DNA of 64,000 nt from NCED01 sp035493955 (GCA_035493955.1 DATJHI010000023.1:183438-247437); one strand, 5' to 3'. Positions 8,797 to 20,556 are shown, numbered from the stretch's first letter. Translations and numbers: made by a program. Notes: a model not told the origin generated them from the letters alone.

Positions 8797-10446
8797 ATGG
8801 CCCGGTACATCTTCATCACCGGGGGCGTGGTCTCCTCACTCGGAAAAGGCCTGGCCTCCGCGGCGCTCGGCGCGCTGTTGCAAGCCCGCGGCTACCGCGT
8901 GCGCCTGAGGAAACTCGACCCCTATCTGAACGTCGACCCCGGTACGATGAGCCCGTACCAGCACGGGGAAGTGTTCGTGACCGACGACGGGGCGGAGACC
9001 GACCTCGACCTCGGCCACTACGAGCGTTTCACCGGGGTCTCGGCCACCCAGGGCGACAACATCACCACCGGGCGGATCTACCAGACCATCCTGGAGAAGG
9101 AGCGGCGAGGGGACTACCTCGGCGCCACCGTCCAGGTGATCCCCCACGTCACCGACCAGATCAAACAGTTCGTCCTGTCCGAAGCCAAGGACGAGGACGG
9201 CTTCGACGCCGACTTCGTGCTCGTGGAGATCGGCGGCACCGTCGGCGACATCGAGGGCCTGCCCTTCTTCGAGGCCATCCGCCAGCTCGGCCAGGAGCTG
9301 CCCCGCGGCCACGCCGTGTTCATGCACCTGACCCTCCTGCCGTTCATCAAGACGGCCGGGGAGATGAAGACCAAGCCGACCCAGCACTCGGTCAAGGAGC
9401 TGCGCTCCATCGGCATCCAGCCGGACATCCTGCTGTGCCGCTGCGAATTCCCCATCCCGCCCGACGAGAAGCGCAAGATCGCCCTGTTCTGCAACGTGCG
9501 CCCCAGCGGGGTGATCCAGGCGATGGATTCCAGCTCGATCTACGGGGTGCCGCTGGACTACCACCGCGAGGGCCTGGACGCCGAGGTGCTGGCCTGTTTC
9601 GGCATCGACGACGCCCCCGAGCCCGACCTCTCCCGCTGGCACGGCATCGCCGAACGCCTGACCAATCCGGACGGGGACGTGTGCATCGCCGTGGTCGGCA
9701 AGTACACGGTGCTGAAGGACGCCTACAAATCCCTGATCGAGGCCCTGATCCACGGGGGCGTGGCCAACAACGTCCGGGTCGCCATCGACTGGGTGGAATC
9801 GGAGCTGTTCGAGGGGGACAACGGCGCGGCCGCCGCGCGGCTGGAAGGGGTGCACGGCATCCTGGTCCCCGGCGGCTTCGGCGAGCGCGGGGCGGAGGGC
9901 AAGATCCGCGCTGTGCAGTTCGCCCGGGAGCGCAACGTCCCCTATTTCGGCATCTGCTTCGGCATGCAGATGGCGGTGATCGAAGCGGCGAGGAACGTGG
10001 CCGGCATCCGGGCCGCGTCCTCCAGCGAGTTCGGGCCGACGGCCGAGCCCGTGGTCGGGCTGATGACCGAATGGATCAGGGGCAACCGGCTGGAAACCCG
10101 CGGGGCCAACGACGACCTCGGCGGCTCCATGCGCCTGGGCGCCTATGAGGCCGTCCTGGTTCCAGGGTCCAAGGTCGCCGACATCTATGGCGCCGCGTCC
10201 ATCTCCGAGCGCCACCGCCACCGTTATGAAGTCAACATCGGCTATCGCGAGGCGATCGAGCAGGCGGGGCTGAAGTTCTCCGGCCTGTCCCCGGACGGGG
10301 TGCTGCCCGAGATCGTCGAGCGCGAGGACCATCCGTGGTTCGTCGGCGTCCAGTTCCACCCCGAACTGAAGAGCCGCCCGTTCGCCCCCCATCCCCTGTT
10401 CGCCAGCTTCATCGCCGCGGCGGTGGAGCAGAGCCGGCTGGTCTAG
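8797..10446 (+). CDS. pyrG: CTP synthase
   Basis: 549 residues, full length. It aminates UTP to CTP using glutamine. The N-terminal amidoligase domain begins with ARYIFITGGVVSSLGKG (nucleotide-binding loop). The C-terminal glutaminase domain has the nucleophile Cys in YFGICFGMQ and the catalytic pair in VQFHPE. It lies 44 bases after secG, so tpiA-secG-pyrG may form one transcript. In C. crescentus CTP synthase also forms filaments that limit cell curvature; whether this one does cannot be read from the sequence. Confidence 0.97.
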   Translation: MARYIFITGGVVSSLGKGLASAALGALLQARGYRVRLRKLDPYLNVDPGTMSPYQHGEVFVTDDGAETDLDLGHYERFTGVSATQGDNITTGRIYQTILEKERRGDYLGATVQVIPHVTDQIKQFVLSEAKDEDGFDADFVLVEIGGTVGDIEGLPFFEAIRQLGQELPRGHAVFMHLTLLPFIKTAGEMKTKPTQHSVKELRSIGIQPDILLCRCEFPIPPDEKRKIALFCNVRPSGVIQAMDSSSIYGVPLDYHREGLDAEVLACFGIDDAPEPDLSRWHGIAERLTNPDGDVCIAVVGKYTVLKDAYKSLIEALIHGGVANNVRVAIDWVESELFEGDNGAAAARLEGVHGILVPGGFGERGAEGKIRAVQFARERNVPYFGICFGMQMAVIEAARNVAGIRAASSSEFGPTAEPVVGLMTEWIRGNRLETRGANDDLGGSMRLGAYEAVLVPGSKVADIYGAASISERHRHRYEVNIGYREAIEQAGLKFSGLSPDGVLPEIVEREDHPWFVGVQFHPELKSRPFAPHPLFASFIAAAVEQSRLV

Positions 10447-10461
10447 ACCGAGCCTTCGGTC
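10446..10461. terminator. Short perfect hairpin between convergent pyrG and TPR gene
   Basis: GACCGA / TCGGTC with a 4-base loop overlaps the pyrG stop and precedes the stop of the convergent TPR gene. There is no T tract, so its termination activity is uncertain. Confidence 0.35.
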
Positions 10462-10468
10462 CGGGCAG

Positions 10469-11053
10469 CTACTTCTTGACCGTGAAGCGGGCGAGTTCGG
10501 CCTTCGGCGGCTCCCAGTCCGGCTTGAGCTCCTGGGCCTTCTTGTAGTCGGCGTAGGCGCCCTTGACGTCGCCAAGGTTCTCGCGCGCGATCCCCCGGTT
10601 CAGATAGGCTTTCCAGGGCTCGTCCAGGCCCAGGGTCAGGCCTTGCTCGATGGCGGCCACCGCCTCAGTGTTTTGTCCCATGTGGATGTCGGCCACGCCC
10701 TGGTTCAGCCAGACCTCGCCCAGCCGGGGCTCGATCTTGGCGGCGGCCGTGAAGTCGTCGCGGGCTTCCGCGTCATCGGCCATGGTCAAATAGAGCACGC
10801 CGCGATTGTTGCGGGTGGCGGCGAGGTCGTGGTTGTTGAGGTTCTCGACGTTCAGCGCCTCGGTGCAGGTCTCGACGGCGAAGGCGGGGGACATCTTGCC
10901 GTCAGACACCAGGGTCGCGTGTTCAGCGCAGGCCTTGGCCTGGGCGTTGCCCCAGACCGACGCCATGCCCCTTTGCGCGAACGTCGGCGGCGACGCCGCC
11001 ATGAGGCCCAGGGCCAGGACGGGAAGGGTTATCAGGCCGGCGAGTCTGGACAT
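10469..11053 (-). CDS. Exported TPR-repeat protein
   Basis: 194 residues with a signal peptide (residues 1 to about 27, ending PPTFAQ). At least three tetratricopeptide-like repeats follow from about residue 60 to 180 (for example ATRNNRGVLYLTMADDAEARDD and WLNQGVADIHMGQNTEA). TPR solenoids bind partner proteins, and this one is predicted in the periplasm. Its partner is unknown. It is convergent with pyrG and divergent from rpmF. Confidence 0.75.
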   Translation of the reverse strand: MSRLAGLITLPVLALGLMAASPPTFAQRGMASVWGNAQAKACAEHATLVSDGKMSPAFAVETCTEALNVENLNNHDLAATRNNRGVLYLTMADDAEARDDFTAAAKIEPRLGEVWLNQGVADIHMGQNTEAVAAIEQGLTLGLDEPWKAYLNRGIARENLGDVKGAYADYKKAQELKPDWEPPKAELARFTVKK

Positions 11054-11160
11054 GACGCTTATCCCCTGTGTTTGGGACTGTTGAACGCGACATGAAAAAG
11101 TCTACACCCATCGCCGCGCTTGATCGAGAGCCCGGCTTGCGGCATACACCCCCGCTCAGT

Positions 11161-11180
11161 CGGCGGCCGTGCGGCCGCCG
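11161..11180 (+). promoter_or_regulatory. Hairpin upstream of rpmF
   Basis: A perfect 8-bp GC stem (CGGCGGCC / GGCCGCCG) with a GTGC loop lies 36 bases before the rpmF start. It could be part of the L32 mRNA leader, or a terminator-like remnant. No T tract follows. Confidence 0.35.
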
Positions 11181-11216
11181 CTTCCATTTCCACGCCCGGA
11201 CTGAAGAGAGTTTTCC

Positions 11217-11399
11217 ATGGCCGTTCCTAAGCGGAAAGTATCGCCCTCGCGGCGGAACATGCGCCGTTCGCACCATGCGTTGGGCGCCAACAGCTTCATC
11301 GAAGACAAGGAGACCGGCGAACTGCGCCGTCCCCACCACGTCGACCTGAAGACCGGCATGTACAAGGGCCGCCAGGTCATCGAGCCCAAGGGCGAGTAA
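11217..11399 (+). CDS. rpmF: 50S ribosomal protein L32
   Basis: 60 residues. The N-terminus MAVPKRKVSPSRRNMRRSHH is the highly conserved bacterial L32 start, and the length fits. It lacks the paired cysteines of zinc-binding (C+) L32, so it is a zinc-independent (C-) form. A purine-rich GAGAG lies just before the ATG. It is monocistronic by appearance, with 158 bases before eno. In many bacteria rpmF precedes plsX/fabH, but not here. Confidence 0.96.
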   Translation: MAVPKRKVSPSRRNMRRSHHALGANSFIEDKETGELRRPHHVDLKTGMYKGRQVIEPKGE

Positions 11400-11557
11400 T
11401 TCCCCACCCGGCCGCCGCGGGCGCCCTTCCTTTCGAGCGGAGGGGACGGTCCCGAAGGGGCAGGGGAGGGGCAAGTATTCCTCCACCTCAAGATTGCGAA
11501 CACGGCGGCGCGTGGGCTAAGGCTCCCGCGCCGTTTTCACATCTGGACGAAAATCCC

Positions 11558-12835
<1,278 letters not shown>

Positions 12836-12948
12836 ACCCTTTTCCTCAGGGGCGAAGCGAACCGCAACGCCTGCGTCACGGGAGCGACGTAGCTGAGCAA
12901 CCGGTTCGCCGTCCGGCGGTTTAGGCCTGGGCGAGGACGGGGGGCGAC

Positions 12949-14271
12949 ATGACCGGGCGAGCACTCAATTCCGTGGCTCTGGCGGCCGCCTTGCTCGCCG
13001 CCGCGCCCCTCATGGCCCGCGCCGAAGAAGCCGACCGGCTCTTCGCCCTCCACGCCCAGACCACCGTGGTCGGCCTGGCCGACGGCGGTTTCCGTTCGCC
13101 CTACGGCGGCGCCAATAGCCTCAAGGGCGTCAGCCAGGGCCGCGAGACTTGGGACGCCACCGCCTACGCCGGCGTATCGCCCTGGCGCGGCGGCGAGCTC
13201 TGGATCAATCCCGAGATCGATCAGGGGTTCGGCCTGTCCAACACCCTGGGCGTGGCCGGCTACCCCAGCGGCGAGGCCTACAAGGTCGGCAAGGCCAGCC
13301 CATACTTCCGGCTGCAACGGCTTTTCTTCCGTCAGACCATGGACTTGGGCGGAGAGTCCGAGGCGGTCGAGCCGGACGCCAACCAGTTCGGCGGTACGCG
13401 CGCCGCCGACCGGCTGGTGCTCACCGTCGGCAAGATGGGGGTCCCCGACGTCTTCGACACCAACGACTACGCCCACGACCCACGCCGCGATTTCCTCAAC
13501 TGGGCCCTGCTCGACACCGGGACCTTCGACTACGCCGCCGACGCCTGGGGCTATACGGTCGGGGCGGCGGCCGAGTGGTACGCCGGCGACTGGACCTGGC
13601 GCGCCGGCCTGTTCGACCTGTCGGACGTGCCCAACAGCACCCGGCTCGATCCTCACGCCCGCCAGTTCCAGACCGACCTGGAGGTGGAGCGCCGCTACCG
13701 GATCGGAGGCCGACCCGGCGCGATCAAGCTGACCGGCTTCCTCACCCGCGGCCGGATGGGCGCCTTCGACGACGCGGTCGCCCTGGCGCAGCGGACGGGC
13801 CGGCCCGCCGACGCGGCTCTCGTCCGCCGCTATCGCAGCCGAACCGGGCTCAGCCTTGATATCCAACAGCAATTCTCGCCGGCGCTCGGCGGTTTCGTCC
13901 GCGCCGGGGCGGCGGACGGGGCGGTCGAGCCCTATGAGTTCGCCGACATCGACCGCACCCTGGCCGCCGGCCTGTCGCTGAAGGGCGAGGGATGGGGCCG
14001 GGACGGCGACACCCTAGGCCTAGCCGCCGTGTTCAACGGCATATCGGCCGCCCACCAGCGCTATCTGGCGGCCGGGGGCCTGGGCATACTGGTCGGGGAC
14101 GGCAAGTTGCCGAACCCCGGGACGGAGCAGATCCTCGAAGCCTATTACGACCTCGCCGCCGTCAAACAGGCCCACGTCAGCCTCGACTACCAGTTCGTCG
14201 AGCATCCGGCCTACAATCGTGATCGCGGACCGGTGTCCGTGGTCGGGGTCAGGCTGCACGCCCAGATGTGA
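12949..14271 (+). CDS. OprB-like carbohydrate-selective porin
   Basis: 440 residues with a signal peptide (about residues 1-25, ending MARAEE). The remainder alternates short amphipathic strands rich in Trp, Tyr and Gly, consistent with a 16-strand outer-membrane barrel. Segments such as LWINPEIDQGFGLSNTLGVAG, VGKMGVPDVFDTNDYAHDPRRDFLNW and WAGLFDL-like repeats resemble OprB-family sugar porins. The substrate cannot be told. It is followed after 25 bases by a cupin gene on the same strand. Confidence 0.7.
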   Translation: MTGRALNSVALAAALLAAAPLMARAEEADRLFALHAQTTVVGLADGGFRSPYGGANSLKGVSQGRETWDATAYAGVSPWRGGELWINPEIDQGFGLSNTLGVAGYPSGEAYKVGKASPYFRLQRLFFRQTMDLGGESEAVEPDANQFGGTRAADRLVLTVGKMGVPDVFDTNDYAHDPRRDFLNWALLDTGTFDYAADAWGYTVGAAAEWYAGDWTWRAGLFDLSDVPNSTRLDPHARQFQTDLEVERRYRIGGRPGAIKLTGFLTRGRMGAFDDAVALAQRTGRPADAALVRRYRSRTGLSLDIQQQFSPALGGFVRAGAADGAVEPYEFADIDRTLAAGLSLKGEGWGRDGDTLGLAAVFNGISAAHQRYLAAGGLGILVGDGKLPNPGTEQILEAYYDLAAVKQAHVSLDYQFVEHPAYNRDRGPVSVVGVRLHAQM

Positions 14272-14296
14272 GCGGCGCCCGACGGGAGAGCGCCCC

Positions 14297-14776
14297 ATGC
14301 CCAAGATCGACATCGACGCCGCCCCCACCCGATTCGGGACCGGCTATCCGCCGCCCTATGACGGGCCGTGCCAGGGCCGGCGGCGGTGGAAGCTGGGCGA
14401 CGCGGCCGGCCTGACCCAGTTCGGGGCCAACCTCCTGCGCCTGCCGCCCGGCCAGTGGAGCAGCCAGCGCCACTGGCATACCGCCGAGGACGAGTTCGTC
14501 TTTGTCGTCGCCGGGGAGGTGGTGCTGGTCACCGACGAGGGCGAGCAGATGCTTCGCGCCGGCGACTGCGCCGGATTTCCCGCCGGGGTCCCGAACGGCC
14601 ACCACCTGCAGAACCGGTCCGACGCCGAGGCCGTGGTGCTGGAAGTGGGGTCACGGCGTCCTGGGGTGGACGGGGCGAGCTATCCCGACATCGACCTGGA
14701 GATCGCTCCCGGCGCCGCCGTCTACACCCACCGGGACGGGACGCCCTACGACGCGGCGAGCCGACGCAGCCGTTGA
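14297..14776 (+). CDS. Single-domain cupin protein
   Basis: 159 residues from the ATG at 14297, preceded by GGGAGAG. One cupin beta-barrel is visible: SSQRHWHTAEDEFVFVVAGEV gives the first motif (HxH with downstream Glu), and GDCAGFPAGVPNGHHLQN gives the second motif with the last His ligand. A metal site is therefore intact. Many such proteins are sugar-binding or isomerase-like proteins or small dioxygenases; the substrate is unknown. The location after a porin gene could suggest a linked role in carbohydrate use, which is inference only. Confidence 0.7.
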   Translation: MPKIDIDAAPTRFGTGYPPPYDGPCQGRRRWKLGDAAGLTQFGANLLRLPPGQWSSQRHWHTAEDEFVFVVAGEVVLVTDEGEQMLRAGDCAGFPAGVPNGHHLQNRSDAEAVVLEVGSRRPGVDGASYPDIDLEIAPGAAVYTHRDGTPYDAASRRSR

Positions 14777-14810
14777 ACCGGCGACAAAAGGGCAGGACGC
14801 CGGCAACGCC

Positions 14811-14823
14811 CCGTTAAGCACGA
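14811..14823 (+). promoter_or_regulatory. CCGTTAAGCACGA motif upstream of the ftsB-like gene
   Basis: A 13-base sequence containing a TTAA core lies 45 bases upstream of the GTG start of the FtsB-like gene. The identical 13-mer occurs at 38531-38543, 55 bases upstream of a DUF2336 gene. It may be a shared cell-cycle regulatory site; TTAA resembles one half of a CtrA box. Confidence 0.35.
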
Positions 14824-14868
14824 TGGATCACATTGGGGTCGAATTTCCCTTTTGAGTCCGCGTGGAGC

Positions 14869-15213
14869 GTGAACGTGATCACGGCCTTTCGGCCCCAGCT
14901 TCCATCCCTGGCGGGCTTTCGTCCCTATGTGCCGACGGCCCTGTTCGCGGCCTTCATCTTCTATTTCGGCGTCCACGCCCTCACCGGCGACCGCGGACTG
15001 CTGACCGGGGAGCGCCGCGAGGAGACCCTGACCGCCAGGGCCGAGGAATTGAAACGGCTGACCGCCGAACGGGCGGACCTGGAGGCCCGGGTGCGGCTGC
15101 TGAGCGACCGCAGCCTGTCGCGCGATCTCCTGGAGGAACGGGCGCGGATCCTGCTCGGTTTCGCCGACCCTCGTGACTATGTTATCCGTCTGGACGCGCC
15201 GCCCGCCTCCTGA
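14869..15213 (+). CDS. ftsB: FtsB-like septum formation initiator
   Basis: 114 residues if started at the GTG at 14869; a TTG at 14833 would add 12 residues. A single transmembrane segment (about residues 20-37) is followed by a coiled coil (about 50-90: RREETLTARAEELKRLTAERADLEARVRLL) and a short tail, the topology of FtsB/DivIC. FtsB pairs with FtsL and FtsQ to activate septal peptidoglycan synthesis at the division site. Position between enolase and PDH genes is the common alphaproteobacterial location for this family. Confidence 0.75.
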   Translation: MNVITAFRPQLPSLAGFRPYVPTALFAAFIFYFGVHALTGDRGLLTGERREETLTARAEELKRLTAERADLEARVRLLSDRSLSRDLLEERARILLGFADPRDYVIRLDAPPAS

Positions 15214-15306
15214 CCGCTTCACCATTCGGCTCAGGTTTAGAAACATCTTCCTCTTCCGTTGGCGAAGCGGGGGCTCTAGAAGCGGTCCCGTAAAGGGAGG
15301 CTTTGC

Positions 15307-16329
15307 ATGGCGGCGGCGCGAAAGACGGCGGAGAAGACGGGAAAGAGCCCGGCCAAGGGCGCCGGTCCCGGCAAGGACGAATTGCTGACCTACTACCGCA
15401 GCATGCTCCTGATCCGTCGGTTCGAGGAGCGCGCGGGCCAGCTTTACGGGATGGGGCTGATCGGCGGCTTCTGCCACCTCTACATCGGCCAGGAAGCCAT
15501 CGCCGTCGGCATGCAGTCGATCCAGGTCCAGGGCGACCAAGTGATCACCGGCTACCGCGACCATGGCCACATGCTGGCCTGCGGCATGGACCCCAAGGAG
15601 GTCATGGCCGAGCTGACCGGGCGCGCCTCCGGCTCGTCCCACGGCAAGGGCGGGTCGATGCACATGTTCTCCACCGCCGCCGGATTCTACGGCGGCCACG
15701 GCATCGTCGGCGCCCAGGTCAGCCTGGGCACGGGCCTGGCCTTCGCCGACCGGTACCGCAAGAACGGCCTGGTCAGCTTCACCTATTTCGGCGACGGCGC
15801 CTCCAACCAGGGCCAGGTCTACGAAAGCTTCAACATGGCCTCGCTGTGGAAGCTGCCCGTGGTCTACGTCATCGAGAACAACCAGTACGCCATGGGCACT
15901 TCGGTGGAGCGCTCCTCGGCGGAGGTGCACCTCTATAAGCGCGGCCTGTCCTTCGACATCCCCGGCGAGGCCGTGGACGGCATGGACGTCCTGGCCGTGC
16001 GCGAGGCCGGCGCCCGCGCCGCCGAACACGCCCGCTCCGGCAAGGGGCCCTTCATCCTGGAGATGAAGACCTACCGCTACCGCGGCCACTCCATGTCCGA
16101 TCCGGCCAAGTACAGGACCCGGGAAGAGGTCGACGAGGTCAAGAAGACCCGCGACCCGATCGATCACCTGCGCGAGAAGCTCGAGGCCATGGGCTATGCC
16201 GACGAGGCCGCTCTCAAAGCGATCGACGCCGAGGTGAAGAAGATCGTCGCCGACGCCGCCGAATTCGCCCGCACCTCGCCGGAACCCGATCCGCGCGAAC
16301 TCTACACCGACGTTTATCTCGAGGCCTGA
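15307..16329 (+). CDS. pdhA: Pyruvate dehydrogenase E1 component, alpha subunit
   Basis: 340 residues, the alphaproteobacterial/mitochondrial-type alpha subunit of heterotetrameric E1. It decarboxylates pyruvate with thiamine diphosphate. The ThDP motif begins GDGASNQGQVYE and closes with ENNQYAMGT. The phosphorylation-loop region YRYRGHSMSDPAKYRT is also present. The first ~20 residues are Lys/Ala-rich and disordered. It is first in pdhA-pdhB-pdhC-lpdA, with 6 bases to pdhB. The AGGGAGG ribosome site ahead of the ATG at 15307 is strong. Confidence 0.96.
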   Translation: MAAARKTAEKTGKSPAKGAGPGKDELLTYYRSMLLIRRFEERAGQLYGMGLIGGFCHLYIGQEAIAVGMQSIQVQGDQVITGYRDHGHMLACGMDPKEVMAELTGRASGSSHGKGGSMHMFSTAAGFYGGHGIVGAQVSLGTGLAFADRYRKNGLVSFTYFGDGASNQGQVYESFNMASLWKLPVVYVIENNQYAMGTSVERSSAEVHLYKRGLSFDIPGEAVDGMDVLAVREAGARAAEHARSGKGPFILEMKTYRYRGHSMSDPAKYRTREEVDEVKKTRDPIDHLREKLEAMGYADEAALKAIDAEVKKIVADAAEFARTSPEPDPRELYTDVYLEA

Positions 16330-16335
16330 TCCCTT

Positions 16336-17733
16336 ATGAGCATCGACGTGCTGATGCCCGCCCTGTCTCCGACCATGGAGGAGGGGACGCTGGCCAAGTG
16401 GAACATCAAGGAAGGCGACCAGGTCTCGGCCGGCCAGGTGATCGCCGAAATCGAGACCGACAAGGCGACCATGGAGGTCGAGGCGGTGGACGAAGGGGTG
16501 GTCGAGTCCATCCTGGTCCCGGCCGGCTCCGAAGGCGTCAAGGTCAACACCCCGATCGCCCGGCTCAAAGGCGAAGGCGACGGAGCTGCGCCGGCCCCCG
16601 CGCCTGCCGCCGCCCCGCCCAGCGCCTCGGGCGATCCTGAGAAGAAGCCGCCGGAAGCCGACGCCAAGCCGCGGCCCGAGGGCGAAGGCGCCGCCGCGGT
16701 GCGGCCCGCCGTCGAGCTCGCCGACCCGGAGGTCCCGGCCGGAACCAAGATGATCCGGCTGACCGTGCGCGACGCCCTGCGCGACGCCATGGCCGAGGAG
16801 ATGCGCCGGGACGACAAGGTGTTCCTGCTCGGCGAGGAAGTCGCCCAGTACCAGGGCGCCTACAAGGTCTCCCGCGACCTGCTGCAGGAGTTCGGCGACA
16901 ACCGGGTGGTCGACAGCCCGATCACCGAGCACGGCTTCGCCGGCATCGGCGTCGGCGCGGCCATGGCGGGCCTGAAGCCCATCATCGAGTTCATGACCTT
17001 CAACTTCGCCATGCAGGCGATGGACCAGCTGATCAATTCGGCGGCCAAGACCCTGTACATGTCGGGGGGGCAGATCCGCTGCTCGATCGTGTTCCGCGGA
17101 CCCAACGGCGCGGCCTCCCGCGTCGGCGCCCAGCACAGCCAGGACTATTCGGCCTGGTACGCCAACGTCCCCGGCCTGAAGGTGGTGGCGCCCTATGACG
17201 CCGCCGACGCCAAGGGGCTGCTCAAGGCCGCCATCCGCGACCCGAACCCGGTCATTTTCCTCGAGCACGAGATGGTCTACGGCCAGGAATTCGACGTGCC
17301 TGACGTGGAGGACTGGGTCCTGCCGATCGGCAAGTGCAAGATCCGCCGTCCGGGCAAGGACCTGACCATCACCGCCCACTCCCGCATGGTCGGCCTGGCC
17401 CTGGCCGCGGCCGAGAAACTGGCGGAGGAGGGGATCGACGCGGAGGTGATCGACCTGCGCACCCTGCGTCCCCTGGACCACGAGACCATCGTCGAGAGCG
17501 TCAAGAAGACCAGCCGCCTGGTCACGGTCGAGGAAGGCTGGGGCCCGATGGGCGTCGGCGCCGAGGTCGCGGCACGGGTGGTGGAGCACGCCTTCGACTA
17601 CCTCGACGCCCCGCCGCTGCGGGTCTGCCAGGAGGATGTGCCCATGCCTTATGCGGCCAACCTCGAAGCCCTGACGGTGCCGTCGGTGGAAAAGATCATC
17701 AAGGCGGCCAAGGCCGTCACTTACCGCGCTTGA
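16336..17733 (+). CDS. pdhB: Pyruvate dehydrogenase E1 beta subunit with N-terminal lipoyl domain
   Basis: 465 residues. An N-terminal lipoyl domain (about 1-80; lipoyl Lys in ETDKATMEVEA) is joined by an Ala/Pro/Glu-rich linker (about 85-135) to the E1-beta body, which starts near IRLTVRDALRDAMAEEM. The extra lipoyl domain is characteristic of alphaproteobacterial PdhB. With PdhA it forms the active site that passes acetyl groups to E2. The lipoyl domain is almost identical in sequence to that of PdhC downstream, suggesting duplication or gene conversion. The stop lies 14 bases before pdhC. Confidence 0.96.
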   Translation: MSIDVLMPALSPTMEEGTLAKWNIKEGDQVSAGQVIAEIETDKATMEVEAVDEGVVESILVPAGSEGVKVNTPIARLKGEGDGAAPAPAPAAAPPSASGDPEKKPPEADAKPRPEGEGAAAVRPAVELADPEVPAGTKMIRLTVRDALRDAMAEEMRRDDKVFLLGEEVAQYQGAYKVSRDLLQEFGDNRVVDSPITEHGFAGIGVGAAMAGLKPIIEFMTFNFAMQAMDQLINSAAKTLYMSGGQIRCSIVFRGPNGAASRVGAQHSQDYSAWYANVPGLKVVAPYDAADAKGLLKAAIRDPNPVIFLEHEMVYGQEFDVPDVEDWVLPIGKCKIRRPGKDLTITAHSRMVGLALAAAEKLAEEGIDAEVIDLRTLRPLDHETIVESVKKTSRLVTVEEGWGPMGVGAEVAARVVEHAFDYLDAPPLRVCQEDVPMPYAANLEALTVPSVEKIIKAAKAVTYRA

Positions 17734-17747
17734 GGGCGAGGCCCGCG

Positions 17748-19022
17748 ATGACCGACATCCTGATGCCCGCCCTCTCCCCGACCATGGAGGAGGGCAAGCT
17801 CTCCAAGTGGAACATCAAGCCCGGCGACACCGTCGAGGCCGGCCAGGTGATCGCCGAGATCGAGACCGACAAGGCGACCATGGAGGTCGAGGCCGTCGAT
17901 GAAGGCGTGGTCGACGCCATCTTGGTGCCCGAGGGGACGGACGGGGTGAAGGTCAACACCCCCATCGCCCGGCTCAAGGGCGAGGGAGAAGCGGCAAGCT
18001 CAGCGCCGGCGCCCCTTCAGTCGACTACGCCGACGGCTCCCCCCCCGCAGGCCGTGGAGCAGAAGCCCGCAGCTCCGCCCGCTTCTTCTGCGCCAGCGCC
18101 CCCGAAAACCAACGGCTCGGCCCGCGTCTTCGCCTCGCCCCTGGCCCGGCGCATCGCCGCCCAGAAGGGCGTGGACCTTTCGGCGGTGAAGGGCTCTGGC
18201 CCGCACGGCCGCATCGTCAAGGCCGACGTCGAGGGCGCCAAGCCCGGCGCGCCCCGTCCGGCCGCGGCGACGGCTGCCGGTCCCGCCGCAGTTTCCCAGG
18301 TCAAGTCGCTGGAGCAGCTCGGGATTCCGCCCGGCAGCTACGATCTCGTCCCCCTCGACGGCATGCGCAAAACCATCGCGCGGCGCCTGACCGAGAGCTT
18401 CCGCGACATCCCACACTTCCCTCTGAGCATCGACCTCGAGATCGACCGGCTGCTGGAGGCCCGCGGCAAGATCAACGCGGCGCTGGAGAAGTCCGGGGTC
18501 AAGGTCTCGGTCAACGACCTCCTGATCAAGGCCTCGGCCATGGCCCTGAAGGCGGTCCCGGACGCCAACGCCTCCTTCACCGCCGAAGGCATCGCCAAGC
18601 ACCACCACGCGGACGTGGCGGTGGCGGTGGCCATCGACGGCGGCCTGATCACCCCGATCATCCGCGAGGCCGAGAACCGCTCGCTGGCCGACATCTCCAA
18701 GGCGATGAAGGACCTGGCGGCGCGGGCCCGCGACCGCAAGCTGAAGCCCGAGGAGTTCCAGGGCGGCACCTTCTCCCTGTCCAACCTCGGCATGTTCGGG
18801 ATCAAGAACTTCGCCTCGATCATCAACGAGCCGCAGGGGATGATCCTCTCGGTGGGAGCCGGCGAAGAACGGCCTGTGGTCCGTAAGGGCCAGCTGGCCG
18901 TGGCCACGGTGATGAGCGTGACGCTCACCTGCGACCACCGGGTGGTCGACGGGGCCACCGGCGCCAAGTGGATCCAGGCGTTCAAGACCTATGTCGAAGA
19001 CCCGATCACCATGTTGGCGTGA
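17748..19022 (+). CDS. pdhC: Dihydrolipoamide acetyltransferase (PDH E2)
   Basis: 424 residues from the ATG at 17748. Domains in order: one lipoyl domain (about 1-80, ETDKATMEVEA), an Ala/Pro linker, a peripheral-subunit-binding domain (about 125-160, ASPLARRIAAQKGVDLSAV), a second linker, and the catalytic core (about 200-424) with DHRVVDG near the C-terminus. It moves acetyl groups from lipoyl to CoA and forms the core of the complex. An upstream in-frame extension inside pdhB is an open frame without meaning. Confidence 0.95.
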   Translation: MTDILMPALSPTMEEGKLSKWNIKPGDTVEAGQVIAEIETDKATMEVEAVDEGVVDAILVPEGTDGVKVNTPIARLKGEGEAASSAPAPLQSTTPTAPPPQAVEQKPAAPPASSAPAPPKTNGSARVFASPLARRIAAQKGVDLSAVKGSGPHGRIVKADVEGAKPGAPRPAAATAAGPAAVSQVKSLEQLGIPPGSYDLVPLDGMRKTIARRLTESFRDIPHFPLSIDLEIDRLLEARGKINAALEKSGVKVSVNDLLIKASAMALKAVPDANASFTAEGIAKHHHADVAVAVAIDGGLITPIIREAENRSLADISKAMKDLAARARDRKLKPEEFQGGTFSLSNLGMFGIKNFASIINEPQGMILSVGAGEERPVVRKGQLAVATVMSVTLTCDHRVVDGATGAKWIQAFKTYVEDPITMLA

Positions 19023-19049
19023 GGTCTGCCGGCCTCCTATCCGTCCTGA

Positions 19050-19070
19050 TCCTGAGCTTGGCGAAGGACC
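19050..19070. repeat. Fragment resembling a dispersed TTCG-CCAAGCTCAGGA-type repeat
   Basis: The pdhC-lpdA gap holds the sequence TCCTGAGCTTGGCGAAGGAC, whose complement resembles a short repeat (GTCCTTCGACAAGCTCAGGA) that I recall as widely scattered in alphaproteobacterial intergenic regions. Only one copy is seen here, so its status as a repeat rests on recollection. Confidence 0.4.
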
Positions 19071-19103
19071 GGGCGTCACCAGATCTAGCCCTTGCGAGAA
19101 AAC

Positions 19104-20510
<1,407 letters not shown>

Positions 20511-20556
20511 TCCTGGGCGCTTCCCCCGCAGGCGGCGGCGCCTGTAGACTTGCCCC

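Noticed and set aside
14746..17589. 947-codon open frame on the minus strand
   Set aside because: It is antisense to ftsB, pdhA and pdhB, all with clear family motifs. His/Gly/Asp-rich shadow composition.
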